Source of the DNA: Scalesia atractyloides
Lineage: Eukaryota > Streptophyta > Magnoliopsida > Asterales > Asteraceae
Length of the DNA stretch: 64,000 nt
Assembly: GCA_947069175.1 (NCBI GenBank)
Contig: CAMTDV010000018.1
Location: 40,436,869 to 40,500,868, forward strand
Direction of reading: 5' to 3'
Part shown: piece by piece, positions 1 through 11,004 of the stretch
Position numbering within the stretch: position 1 is the first letter of the stretch
Layout: every line of letters begins with the position of its first letter
Translations under genes and position numbers: made by a program
Notes under the pieces: model-generated
Told to the model about the DNA's origin: nothing
The model's input: only the letters and a program-made list of their open reading frames with translations
Databases searched by the model: none

Positions 1-451
1 GGCATTACTAAAATCATTGTTATTCCGCAAAAAAAAAAAGAAAAAAAAACTTATGTTATATTATGTGTATGTGGATGTCAAAAAGTAATTATTGTATGTA
101 AAACATACACTAATGGGTCAATGGGTTAACACCGGTATGACTAAGTCAGTTAGTGGCAGTTATGTACCTGCCAATTCAAGGGTTATGGTGGTTATTGTCA
201 CTCGTTGCCAATAAATAGGGTCAAATGTATCAAACATAATGTTAATATTCCAATGCTTATGATCAAGTTTGTCTATCTATTTTACTCTCTAACTTTTCTC
301 TGCAAGCTTTCACTTTAACCAGTGTTCGTGTGTGTTTGTTAATACATGTGTCAGGTTATTCTTTCCATCACTTCCTATTCATGTTGCTATTGTTCGTGTG
401 TGTTTGTTTGGTGTGGATTTCCTAACCCTAATCTTGATCAACTGATTGAAG
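1..451 (+). other. Probable NCL intron (5' exons lie outside the window)
   Basis: No coding segment similar to the N-terminal half of an exchanger of this family (signal region, first transmembrane helices, first alpha repeat) is visible here. The stretch is AT-rich with pyrimidine-rich parts and is best read as the intron preceding the first visible exon. An open frame does run from about 346 into the exon, but its first 35 residues do not look like the family. I therefore place the exon start at the AG at 450-451. The true gene start must lie upstream of base 1. Confidence 0.55.
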
Positions 452-2817
452 CATCTGGACTGTCGAGTAGCAAAGAAAAAGCTCAAGACTATGTTGTAAC
501 TGGTGCTGGGCTACTAGCTGGATCATCAATATTTCTTCTCACCCTTCTATGGGGCGTGTGTCTTATATGTGGGAGGAGAATGTTCTATGCAAAACCTGAT
601 TCTAAAGTAGAAAATAAAGGGATGCAACTATTAACTGGTTTGCATTCCTTATCTCTCTTTAATATATATGATCATCAACTTGTTCTAAAAGTTATTTATA
701 TTTGTCACAAAAGTTGATAACTTGCTTGTGATTTTAATATCCATATATTTCTACAGGTTCTGGAGTTGTTACAGATGCAGAAACAAGTTATCATGCCAAA
801 GTCATGTTCTTTTCACTTGTTCCGTTTCTAGTCATCCTATTACCTAGTGTATTTGGTTTATCGTATTCTAGTCAAGGATTCAAGATTGCTGTTCTTGTTT
901 CACTTTGTGTTTCGGTTATTTGTTTATTCGCTTACTTCATTTATCAGGTACATAACATTTCCTTTATAGAAAATCATAGGTGAAAGGGTAAATTTGGGTA
1001 ATCTTAAAAAAATCAACTAGTATGGAAACAGGTTGAAAGCCACATAAATTGTATTTCTATTGCATAGAATCATTTCATTTGAAAATAAATCGTTTAATAA
1101 CATCGGTTCAATCATATTTTAAAACCTTAACTATATGTATAACTCAAGAAAAGGGCCCGACTAGGCCCAACTGGTCTTAAATTTCATTATGCAAACTTGT
1201 TTCATTCGTTAGACCAATCCACCATTACAAATATGTTTCAAGGTATATATCGTATAAAGTGCTCGGAGATGTTCTTGATTTTGCCTGATTGGACCACTTT
1301 TTGTAGCTTTTTGACGAACGGATTCAGAAGAGAAGACTGGAGTATGCAGAAGTTGAAAGAAAAGTTGAATTGCATGTACCATTTTATGAAGTGCAATCAC
1401 TTATGTTGGATAGGGAAAAGCATCTCATGATTAGGCAAAAAGAGATGGAGAAAATGATGAAATCTCCGGAGAACCGCAATAAAACAATGACCATGGAGGA
1501 ATTCTGTGATAGGTTTGAAGATTGGCTAGATGTAACAAGACAGTTAATGGATGATCCGTATTCACTGGATAAATCAGGGACAGAATATAATGAGGTCTAT
1601 GTCACACAGTAAACCAGTATTAGTTTAAGTTTGATTGATTTTAGCCATCTCTAAGTGATAGATTTCTTGTGATTTTTTCAGGTAGCCAAACTGTTAGTTG
1701 AAGATAAAAACCAACTGATAGAACTGATATCCCTTATGATAGACCGTGCTTCGGGACAAAAATTGCTTAAAGATGATGGAGCACAAGATGAATATGCCAT
1801 AGATAGGTGAGGCTGGCTATATTTATATGATTATATGAGAATGTACTTATACAAAATTTGTGCTCAACTTTTAGATTCTTTGATCGTATTGACACGAACC
1901 AAAATGGATTTATTTCAAAATCTGAACTGAAAAACTTCATCATGGAAGTCAACTATGAGGAGATATTGATGGATGACGAGATAGCAGAGATCATAATGAG
2001 ACACTTAGACATTGATGGAAATGGAAATGTTGATAAACAGGAGTTCAAATCTGGGTTTACAAAATGGCTTAAAGAGATAGATCGCGCAACGCGAACCCAG
2101 AAAAACCTGTTACAGGCCAACAATAGAGTAAGAAACATCATGATCACAAAAATTATAAAGGTTGATTTCTTCTAGTGTGCTGAATCACTGGTTCTTTTTA
2201 TACAGGAAACAGATAACTACAAACGGGCTGAGGCAAAGGCAAAAGAAAACGAAAAGTTGAAGGCAATAATATTATTGATAGTTGGAATCTTTATGCTAAC
2301 AGTCTTGGCTGGCCACTAGTGGAAAGTGTTAGAGAATTTTCAGAATCTGCAGAGATAGAGCCTTTTTATGTGTCATTCATCTTAGTGCCATTGGCCACCA
2401 ACGCTAGAACAGCCATTGCAGCCATTAGAGCTGCGAATCAGAAGCGACATCAAACAACATCTTTAACTTTTTCTGAGGTTTGTGACTCCCAACATTTGGA
2501 TTTTATCTTTTATGATTCGAACTTGGACACAAGTGGTAACTGGCAGGTTCAATTCACTTGAAATGCAGATATATCACAAAGTGTTCATGAATAACATCCT
2601 CGGATTTTCTGTTCTTGTCTCGGTGATATACTTCCGCGGATTGACATGGCATTTCTCAGCTGAGGTTCTTGTAGTAATCATCGTTTGTGTCATCATGGGG
2701 CTTCTTGCAAGTGTTAGATCCAAGTTTCCATGCTGGACATTGCTCATCGCCTTCCCTCTCTATCCACTATCTTTGGTCGTAGTTTACTTTGTTGATGATA
2801 GTTTCCGATCTACTTGA
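452..2817 (+). CDS. NCL: NCL-type EF-hand sodium/calcium exchanger, last seven exons, one frameshift
   Basis: Plant NCL proteins are membrane cation/Ca2+ exchangers with two EF-hands in the loop between two transmembrane halves. Exons I can place by GT..AG signals: 452-637, 757-947, 1307-1594, 1682-1806, 1875-2127, 2206-2477 and 2569-2817. The first two encode membrane helices (LLAGSSIFLLTLLWG; a helix pair around VPFLVILLP). The third and fourth are charged loop. The fifth holds two canonical EF-hand loops, DTNQNGFISKSE and DIDGNGNVDKQE. The sixth and seventh carry the second half, with VPLATNARTA as the second alpha-repeat core, FMNNILGFSV and C-terminal helices. All exon phases agree except in exon 2206-2477. 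That exon is one base short near 2311-2312, so the frame hits TAG at 2317-2319 and the rest lies in the next frame. The protein would end before the last helices. The cause may be a sequencing error or recent loss of function. The N-terminal half is outside the window. Confidence 0.9.
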
Positions 2818-2930
2818 AACTTGAGCTACATTAATATGCATAGAAGAACTTCCGTAGTACTAAAGCAGTTGAAGCTGCTTAGATATTTCAATTTGTGCCT
2901 AGGTTGAACCTATATAGGTTCCTTCATGTA
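2818..2930 (+). other. NCL 3' flank / probable 3' UTR
   Basis: This short non-coding stretch runs from the NCL stop codon to the edge of Copia E. The last five bases, ATGTA, are a possible target-site duplication of that element (see 7229-7233). Confidence 0.5.
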
Positions 2931-3049
2931 TGTAGAGTTTACATGGTGATCGGTTAAAATTTTATTTATCAAAAACCCGGTTCAATAAATAATGGTAAGT
3001 TAATTAAGCGAGTTAATTAATAAAACGCAACGGAAAAATAAACAAGTGA
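2931..3049 (-). repeat. Copia E 3' LTR, terminal fragment
   Basis: This 119-bp stretch matches 6027-6148 almost base for base (TACATGGTGATCGGTTAAAA onwards). Only the outermost part of the LTR is left. It is fused directly to integrase sequence at about 3050, which marks a large internal deletion. Confidence 0.85.
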
Positions 3050-3051
3050 AA

Positions 3052-3790
3052 TTTGTATTGAAATTCTTTGAACTTTTCAAAAGTTTCATGCTTACGCTTT
3101 ATAAGATAGACATAAGCATATCGACTATAATCGTCGATAAAAGCAACGAAGTATCCTTCATGGTTTCTAGTCGTGGTTCTGCAAGGGCCACATACATCAG
3201 TGTGAGTGAGTACTAGAAGACCATTGGCTCGTTCACCAACACCGGTGAAGGGGTGCTTTGTGAGTTTTCCAGCTAAGCAAGATTCGCAATCATCAAAGGA
3301 GTCCTATCTAGCGGATTCAAGAATCTCCTCAGACTGGACCTATTTTATGTGTGCCTTACTTGTGTGGCCAAGTCAACAATGCCAAAACTATGTTTCGTTT
3401 ATACCAGATTTATTACGCTTAGAAAGATGATCTATGTTATTACTTGTTTGAACATCAATACCATTTCGAGGTTTAGCCTCAAAATAAAAGACTTTAGTCA
3501 AGTAGGCAGAAATGGAAATTCCATTAGAACATACTTGAATCCTTGTTCAAACAGTGAAGAATCTGGAATAATGTTTCTGGTCAAACCAGGTGCAAACAAA
3601 CAGTTATTTAAAGTAACTACAAGGCCAGAAAGACATGAAGAACAAAATGTTCTAGTTTCCAGAACTGGAACTCTCTTTCCATCACCAACTATGAGCTCCA
3701 TGTCGCCTTGTTTCAGTTTCTTCCACTTTTTAGGTTCTTGCAAGACATGAACGATGTGATAACCACATCCGGTATCAAATACCCAGTGTT
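3052..3790 (-). pseudogene. Copia E pol remnant: protease tail, pre-integrase, start of integrase
   Basis: Reading leftwards, the frame gives the gag-pre-integrase style segment (VVTLNNCLFAPGLTRNI at about 3640-3590). It then gives an integrase start containing HTDVCGP and VAFIDDYSRYAYVYLI (about 3205-3090). These are recognisable Copia pol motifs, with the first catalytic Asp of integrase in TDVCG. The frame is broken by stops and shifts and ends at the LTR fusion near 3050, so neither the second catalytic Asp nor the Glu is present. No functional product is expected. Confidence 0.75.
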
Positions 3791-3849
3791 GCTAGAAACA
3801 GTGAAAAGCTCAATAACATAAATGAGATACTAGAAGAAGTACCAATGTT

Positions 3850-4629
3850 ATCGGCCATGTTCATCTTTAGCTTGGCTAGATAGTGTGGGCAGTTTCTTTT
3901 CCAGTGCCCCATTGGGTAGCATTCAAAGTACTAACACTCTTCAAGAAGGTGTGGTTTTGCAATATGTTTGTTGTTGGTGGCATTCCGGCAGCAACAACAA
4001 CCTTTCTCTTGCCTTTGCTCTTATGATCTATTTTCTTGTTGTTGGGCTTCTTAACACCACCAGACTTGACCATCAGAACTTGGTTGGTTTTGTGTGTTAT
4101 GTTCATCTTGGCCATTTTTAGCATACCATGTAGCTCAGGCACAATCTTCACCCACGCATTCATATTATAGTTCATAATGAACTAGTCATATGAGCTAGGG
4201 AGAGAGTTCAAGATGAAGTCCGCTGCCATTTCATCTTGCAGGGGATAACCAAGTTTGTTCATCTGGTCAATGTATCCTTTCATCTTAAGCACATGATCCT
4301 TCCAGCACTTTACAGCTTATGATCTTTTTCATGGTGTCATACTGCTCCTGTCGGGCTTGTTTCTGAAACATGCCTTTCAGTTGCTGGATCATGTCATAAG
4401 CATCTTTATCTTCCATGTTCCTCTGAAGTTCAGGAGACATGGTGGCTTGCATAAGGTAGGCTACCTCAATGGCATCCTCGTTATGTTTTTCCAGTGCCTT
4501 TCGAGTAGTAGTAGTGTAACTTTCAGGCTCGGTAGGGACTAAGCCATCTAAGATGCATAGCTTTTTTTTTGCCCTCTTGAGTACTATACTTAGATTGCAG
4601 TGCCATTCGAGAAAGTTGGTGTTATTCAA
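3850..4629 (-). pseudogene. Copia E gag remnant
   Basis: The segment 4629-4285 encodes a Copia gag (UBN2-like) N-terminal part with LEWHCNLSIVLKRAKK and EVAYLMQATMSPELQ. It continues out of frame leftwards through NAWVKIVPELHGMLKMA (about 4160) and a lysine-rich region. A zinc-knuckle tail, readable as CYPMGHWKRNCPHYL, lies near 3930-3880 in a shifted frame. Gag would form the particle and bind the element's RNA. Frame changes make this copy non-functional. Confidence 0.75.
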
Positions 4630-6005
4630 TTTTTCTTTTCAAGTATAGACTTGAGAATGAAGGAGTTGTTTCCTTAAGACATTTATTATATAGGCAAGGA
4701 TTTTAATTAGTATTTTTGATGTATATTTCCTTATTTAATTAATGACCCATTACAATAATTAGAATAAGGAATGAGAATCCGGTTAGAAGCTCTTTCTAAA
4801 GGCAGCTGTAGCACGCAACATTAGCAAGGGGTTCAAGCGGACTGTCAACGATTGTCAATTGTGAGAAGAGCACAACTCTTAGGTATGAGGCCGCTAAGAC
4901 AACTCTTGTCTTTGCATTGATACGTTTAGCCTCGTCTACGCCACTTTTGTTCTCGAGACAGCTATAGCACGTAACACGAGAAGAAAAGTAATAGTCGTCC
5001 TAAAACGGTCACATGTGGAAGGGTCGGATGTGTCGACGAAGCCCTTGCACCTTGGAAGAATAAACTAGACACAAAGTGTTATGCTGTGGCTCCAACACTG
5101 ATGGTTCGCATTATGCCCCAAGTGTTACTAGTAATAGGATGGCATAGACCATTCATTTAAATTATGGGTTAATTTTAATTTTTACCAAATAGGGTCGTGA
5201 GAGCCAATTTAGTATATATTTTAGTCGTGACATCTTGATGTTTCATCTCTCAGGACACTTAGTTTTAAATATCCTATTAAAACTAAATTTGTCGCGACTT
5301 GAAATAACCAATTTTAAGTTAATAGAAAACTATTAATAGTTTTGGAAAATTGAATTTTGCAAAACTTAATTGGTTATTTGTTTGTCTTTCAAAAACAACC
5401 TTTGTTTTATAACGAAATTTTAACAAGTTGTAAAACAATTTAGAACTTGTTTAATGTGATCATTTTTAATATTTCAAAACTCCTTTTAAAATCATGTTGG
5501 TATTTAGGTTGATTATGTTATAACAACTTATAAGATAAAAAGCAACCACAATAGCAACATGATTTTAAACGGGTCACGGGGTCAGAACACACAAACAACC
5601 ACAAGGATGGACTTGAGTGCATCCAGTCATCTCGAGCAACTCCCACTGACTTCATGACTCCTGTTTTAGCGTCCTTGGTTTTGTCTTTGGGTCTTCGTTT
5701 ATTACAATATTAAAAATACAATAAAGGAAGAAACCCTATCTATTACAACTTTAAACTATCTAAATGGCCATAAAATATAATTACAAAACCAAATAAAATA
5801 TGCAACCACAAAACAAGATCGGGCCAGATTTACATATTCCACAACAATCACAAATAAACCGGGCAATATTTTGGTCAAGCAAAAACAAATAAAATATTGA
5901 CCAAAAATAAAGTTGCCCTTAAAATTATTTTAGATCAAAAACTCTAAAAAAAATAAAGTTTGTGTTCCAATTCCGGTGAAAAGACCGGTACCGACTCGTA
6001 TGTTG
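4630..6005 (-). other. Copia E leader between primer-binding site and gag
   Basis: About 1.4 kb of AT-rich DNA without a recognisable coding domain lies between the gag start and the primer-binding site. I see no gene on either strand. It is unusually long for a Copia leader, so an old insertion or lost coding sequence is possible. Confidence 0.5.
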
Positions 6006-6026
6006 TAACCAAGACTCTGATACCAT
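6006..6026 (-). promoter_or_regulatory. Copia E primer-binding site
   Basis: On the minus strand TGGTATCAGAGTCTTGG follows directly after the LTR end ACCCTACA, with one base between. TGGTATCAGAG is the usual complement of the initiator tRNA-Met 3' end, used to prime minus-strand DNA. This fixes the orientation and the inner edge of the 5' LTR. Confidence 0.85.
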
Positions 6027-6475
6027 TGTAGGGTTTACATGGTGATCGGTTAAAATTTTATTTATCAAAAACCCGGTTCAATAAATAACGGTAAATTAAT
6101 TAAGCGAGTTAATTAATAAAACGCAGCGGAAAAATAAACAAGTGATCAACAAAACGAAACCCGACAGGATTCGGTTACAAACAAGTACGAGCACAGTGAT
6201 AATAATATTTAACTACCGATGAGAAAGATATACCTCGGTTAATGACTAACCGGTCGAGACACCGAGGTTCAACGAACACGTGCTAGTGAACGAACAAACG
6301 GAACGCGGGTATAACCGCGAGTAGCGGCGGTGGCAGAGGCCAGCGACGGCGGCAAAGGGGCAGCGGCGGTACCTGGCGGTTCCGGCGGCGGCAAACGGCG
6401 GTTCGGCCAATTGTGGGTGTGTGTGTTATGAGAGTTTTTTGCTAACCACTCCAAATGCAAGACCCACACCCCCTT

Positions 6476-6482
6476 TATATAA
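6476..6482 (-). promoter_or_regulatory. TATA box of Copia E LTR
   Basis: The minus strand reads CTTATATAAAGGGGG. It is followed downstream by the GC-rich transcribed region and preceded by U3 repeats, the arrangement expected of an LTR promoter. Confidence 0.65.
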
Positions 6483-6495
6483 GATTTGAAGCCTC

Positions 6496-6691
6496 ATGCA
6501 TGTGCAACACATCGGTCATGCATAAGAATTTGGACAAGTGTTGAGAGGTCTATGCATGCTTGCCAAGTGGCTCACATGGGTAGTGCATGTGTTGCAATTG
6601 GCCAAGAGTTTGGTACGCGACAAGTGGCGGTAGATGGACGCATGTGCGACATGTGGCGCAGCAAAAGTGCATGCGCGACAAGTGGCCTAGG
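6496..6691. repeat. Diverged short repeats in Copia E U3
   Basis: About six diverged copies of a roughly 17-20 bp motif resembling GCATGTGCGACAAGTGGC occur just upstream (minus strand) of the TATA box. Their position suggests enhancer-like elements of the LTR promoter; that role is inference. Confidence 0.55.
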
Positions 6692-7251
6692 GTGAGCATT
6701 CTTGTCTCACTCGGTCCATGTACCCGTCTTTCAGTTAATACCCGCAACAATAATCCCGCTCATGATCATGAATATAATTATGATCTGTTTCGCATATTGT
6801 TCGTAATTACCAGTTAAACTAGTTAAGTGGATTTAAGTTCGTTGCCCACGGTGTAACTCTTACAGGTCAAGACTCGTTCGGTAGCGTTGACTTATCGAAC
6901 CGGACATAAAAATCCAAAAATGTACTTATGTCTTATGTTTAAATATTTCATGCACATTTTATATGTGGTGTTATCTTTATGTTACCACAAGCATTTGCGT
7001 TAGTGAATTGACGTAGATTTTTTTCAAACGTGCAGTAACTAAGTAACTAATAGGTTGATTTAGGTTGTTAGCTTTTATTAGGAGTTCTAGGAACTAGTTG
7101 TTAGTAAAAGTAGTTTCTAACGATCCCTTATTTCATGTAAAGTAGTACGGAGTACTCTTCTATTGAAAGCTTTGTACATCTCTTATTTAAGCATTAAATC
7201 AATACCAACGTTCTAATAATAAAGCTCAATGTAAGGTTGCTAATAAAATTT

Positions 7252-7302
7252 CATGGCAGAAACTAAAAAGTGTTGTGCAAACTCCTATCTCTATGTTTAA
7301 GT
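7252..7302 (+). pseudogene. Copia D: possible gag start
   Basis: ATG at 7252 begins MAETKK. After a one-base shift it continues VVQTPISMFK up to the edge of Copia A. I read this as the start of a Copia gag on the plus strand. The matching right-hand remnant begins at 46433, which makes D the host into which Copia A inserted. Short and degenerate. Confidence 0.4.
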
Positions 7303-7672
7303 TATTGCCCAGAACTGATGTTTGATCTCTAGAATTTGAATAACTTGAATATATAACCTGCATATTTGAATACATGTGATGATTACAATTGAGAAATCTA
7401 AACCCTATTTATAAGAAACTAAAAGGTGCAACGTGAACGGACGTGTCTCTTCGCGAAAGGTTGCGTCCCATGTTATCTGAGATGAAGCCGTTGATGTCAA
7501 CAGGTACGTCTCTAGGGAGAGGCGCCTTTTCCATAAGTGTAGGTTACAATCTTCCAACTTGTCACCTTCGGTCATCATACTTGCACGACTAATCTATTCA
7601 CAACTTAAATTATCTATAAACTAATAACACAATAAACCCTTGTACTTAATATGTGTAGGGATTAGAAGTTCA
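7303..7672 (-). repeat. Copia A 3' LTR
   Basis: Matches 46063-46432 along its whole 370-bp length, including the block TACGTCTCTAGGGAGAGGCG. The outer dinucleotide is TA here but TG in the other copy. A purine-rich stretch on the minus strand (ATTATGGGATGAA) abuts its inner end and is the likely polypurine tract. Confidence 0.9.
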
Positions 7673-7689
7673 TTCATCCCATAATCAGA

Positions 7690-9284
7690 AACATCCTTGA
7701 GTTGTTGTAGATCTTGAACTCCGTGCAGTTCTCAGATTGCAGCAAACTAGACTCTTGCTATTTCCTTTGTTAATATATCTACCCGTTGTAGTTTTCCACT
7801 AATGTGTTCCACGTTGATGTCTTCATTCTCCACGCATTCTCTTATGAAATGATAGTGTGTATCTACGTCCTTTCATGAGTGCTATTGCGGAAATATTATC
7901 CACCCTTAGTGTTATCTTCTCTTCCTTCCAAACTGTAACTTCACTTAACAATCTTTTAAGCCATAGTGCTTGGCATGTTGCCTTAGTGGTTGCCATGATT
8001 CTGATTCATATGTTGAAAGTGCCACTGTTTGTTGCTTTTGCTTACACCAGGTTATAGGTGATTCTCCAAAGTAAAACACCAAACTAGTGGTACTTTTCCT
8101 TGGTATGTGTTAACACCATAACTATTATCACTATAATCTGTGATCTCACATCCTCCTTGCTTATTGTAAATGATTCCATGCTCCTTAGTTCCTTTAAGGT
8201 AACGTAGTACTTTCTTCACTGCTTTCAAGTGATGCTCTGTTGGTTCCAGTATGAATCTACTAAGCAAACTAACAGAGTAACATAAATATGGCCTTGTATG
8301 CAATAAGTACATGAGAGAACCAATCAGGCTTTTGTAATGTGTTGCATACTAGATCACGTACTTCAGTCTTTGTTAACTGTGTTCTTAGATTCATAGGAAT
8401 CTTTGTTTCGTTGCAGGTTAACATATCAGTGCCCTTAGGTATCTTGTTTATATACCTTATTTGATTTATGGCTATCTCCCCCCCTCCCCTGCTTGAGTAA
8501 CTTCAATTCCCAGTGTCCTTGGGTATCTTGTTTATATACCTAGCAATCCTAGATTGCTCATTTTAAACTTCTTCTCCATCTGAGACTTGAAAATATCTAT
8601 CTCCTTCCTTGAAGTTCCAGTGACTATCAAATCATTAACATAGACTCCAACTATCAACATAGAAGTCTTACTTTTCCTTGTATAGATTGCTTGTTCTAAA
8701 GTGCACTTCTTGAAGTTAAGTGACTTTAGAGTTCGATCAAACTTCATATTCCAAGAACGTGGTGCTTATCTCAATCCATACAGGGATTTTGATAGTTTAT
8801 AAACCTTTCCTTCATCTCTTGGCTTTATGAATCCTTCCTGTTGTGAGACATAGACCCCTTCTTTGAGATCTCCGTGTAGGAATGCAGAGTTGACATCTGG
8901 ATTATGTACCTCCCAACCTTGATATGCTGCTAAAGCCAACATTAGTGAACTGTCTTGATGTGTGCCACTGTGCAAAATACTTCATCAAAGTTGATCCCAT
9001 GTTGTTGAGCATAACCTTTTACTACCAGTCTTGCTTTGTGTCTCATAACTTCCATTTACATATTTCTTAGTCTTGAATACCTACTTTAATCTGATTGCCT
9101 TGTGATCTCTTGGCTATTCTTTTAATCTCCAAGTGTTATTCTCGTTTATTCAATCTAACTCAGCCTTCATTGCCTCAATCCATTTGCTATCAATGCATGA
9201 TTTCTTGTAATTTCTTGGTTCTTCTTTAGCAAGTAGTAATTCATGTAGATCTACTAGAATTTCCTCCGTCTCATCATATAATTC
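7690..9284 (-). pseudogene. Copia A reverse transcriptase and RNase H, degenerate
   Basis: From right to left the minus strand gives the RT entry segment (KWIEAMKAEL, about 9190-9150), then KARLVVKGYAQQHGINFDEVF (about 9050-8980). It continues with DVNSAFLHGDL and KLSKSLYGL (8975-8766), the catalytic region VGVYVNDLIVTG (about 8660), and the thumb/RNase H start (TRPYLCYSVSLLSRF, 8312 onwards). The RT signature is YVND where Copia elements have YVDD, so a catalytic Asp is lost. Several in-frame stops occur. No working enzyme is expected. Confidence 0.85.
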
Positions 9285-10317
9285 GTCAATGTCACACCCT
9301 GGTCATAGCGGAAGCGCAAGTGTGTGACTATGAGGTAATCATTGCATCCAATTATATGAACTAATAATAATTCACAACGAATGTCATGTCATAAATCAAA
9401 TATAACCATCCTTACAAGTTTAGAAATAGTTAACATTGTTTGTTATCCAAAATAGAATTCAAGTTTCATTACACCACCAAAATACATTTGTTTTCATCAT
9501 GAAATAAGTCGAGGTTTTGACTTCTATATGCCCATACAAAGTTGGGATATAAAAGGCAAACCCTCCAAAAGTGGCAATCTGTTTTCCCAAAAACCCGGAC
9601 TCTATCACCGATCATGCCTTGTTTCCTGAAATACATGTAATTTGAAAAACCAACAAAAGTTTAGCGAGTTCATGTAGTTGTTGTTTTCATATAAGTGTCA
9701 TAGTTTGAAATCCATCATTTAAAACCGTGTATGTTATTGTCATCAATCTCGGGTTTAAGGATCTATCAGTGGGTAGCGAGCCCCCAATATTATGTGCCAT
9801 AAGTATATAACCAACCTGAGACAACTTTGACATTTATGGGTTCACAAAAGCACCCTAAGGTATACCAACCAGGAGTGGAGCATGTCTCAAGTACAATAGA
9901 TCTACACCTTTTGCACCTTGGTCAGTAAGTGATTCATGGTTATTATTGTTTCATTGTCATCATCCTACTTACGCACATCGATCATTGTCATCGTCTAAAC
10001 CCGTAGCTAACATACTATTGTCATAAACATGTATCCCCCCCGAGTGTTATAAAACTGAAAACGTTTAAAAGAAAAGGGGGACATGAACTCACTAGTTTGC
10101 GTTCCGTAAGTCGTACAAGTGATTTGAGTGTCCGTACATGTGTATACCCTACATGTGTATTCAATTCATTAAACCCTTAGATCTTGGTGGACCTCGTACA
10201 AGTTGTTCATCTTGAAATATTGTTATGTATTTATTTGTTTTCCTTGAATAACTTTATTGTTTTTATAGTGTTGGTTACATATATTGTAAATATATATATA
10301 TATATATATATTCATGC

Positions 10318-10545
10318 ATGCCATTGGGCCTTGCCCATGTCACCTTTGTCATTGGGCCTAGCCCATGTATTCTTTGTCATTAGGCCTAGCCCATGTATCT
10401 TTGTCATTAGGCCAAGTCCATGTAGTCTTTGTCATTGGGCCTAGCCAATGTATCTTTGTCATTGGGCCTAGCCCATGTATTCTTTGTCATTGGGCCTAGC
10501 CCATGTAGTCTTTGTCATTGGGTCTAGCCCATGTATCTTTTATGT
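10318..10545. repeat. About 30-bp minisatellite in gypsy B LTR
   Basis: Roughly eight variable units of the form CATTGGGCCTAGCCCATGTA plus TCTTTGT, 27-33 bp each. The core GGGCCTAGCCC is close to a palindrome. The corresponding part of the 5' LTR is missing, so copy number cannot be compared. Confidence 0.9.
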
Positions 10546-10599
10546 ATTTGTCGAGTTTGAGATTGGGCCTAACCCATGTGTATATATATTTGAGCCTAG

Positions 10600-10963
10600 C
10601 CACCATAATTATTAAAATGAGTCCATTTAGTGGGGAGTCTTATACTTATATAATTTTTACTAAGTGTGTTATTTCCAAGTATCTTCATATACTTATGTAT
10701 TACTTAGTAATTTTTACACTTCTTAAACTTTCGGATTTTATTATCGATAATACTTATCAGTTCGGTGTCAAAAATAAATATATATTTTTAGCCCACCATA
10801 ATTATTAAAATGAGTCCATTTAGTGGGGAGTCTTATACTTATATAATTTTTACTAAGTGTGTTATTTCCAAGTATCTTCATATACTTATGTATTACTTAG
10901 TAATTTTTACACTTCTTAAACTTCCGGATTTTGTTATCGATAATACTTATCAGTTCGGTGTCA

Positions 10964-11001
<38 letters not shown>

Positions 11002-11004
11002 TAG
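10600..11004. repeat. 193-bp tandem duplication in gypsy B 3' LTR
   Basis: The unit starting CCACCATAATTATTAAAATG at 10600 is repeated from 10793 with few changes. The second copy ends in an expanded AT run (about 10966-11000). The 5' LTR has only one copy (about 20021-20236), so the duplication arose in this LTR after insertion. Confidence 0.9.

Larger units (their letters stand above)
2931..7228 (-). mobile_element. Copia-type LTR retrotransposon E, internally deleted
   Basis: On the minus strand the order is 5' LTR (from 6027 rightwards), primer-binding site, long leader, gag, protease region and the first part of integrase. A junction near 3050 then joins integrase to the last 119 bp of the 3' LTR. 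Reverse transcriptase, RNase H, polypurine tract and most of the 3' LTR are gone. The left end is clear because the LTR starts TGTAGAGTTTACATGG at 2931. The right end is uncertain. I favour 7228, where CA is followed by ATGTA, matching the five bases left of 2931. A boundary near 6973 is also possible. Confidence 0.65.
6027..7228 (-). repeat. Copia E 5' LTR
   Basis: The inner end is at 6027, next to the primer-binding site. On the minus strand U3 contains short repeats (6496-6691), then a TATA box at 6476-6482, then a GC-rich transcribed part (about 6300-6410, GGCGGC-like triplets), then the segment shared with 2931-3049. The outer end is inferred from CA plus the ATGTA duplication. The stretch 7030-7228 looks like an LTR end of the opposite strand and could instead belong to Copia D. 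Confidence 0.55.

Noticed and set aside
346..451. N-terminal coding extension of the first visible NCL exon
   Set aside because: Open by chance; Cys/Ser-rich residues unlike the family, and a plausible splice acceptor lies at 450-451.
2319..2561. Separate small gene after NCL frame stop
   Set aside because: Its sequence is the continuation of the exchanger; the break is a one-base frameshift, and its last codons are intron 2478-2568.
8480..8500. C-run and G-run (also 42277-42290) as regulatory G-quadruplex
   Set aside because: Single homopolymer runs without the four spaced G-tracts needed.
10184..11004. Small frames with repeated GLAHV or SPFSGESY
   Set aside because: Products of the minisatellite and the 193-bp duplication in B's LTR.
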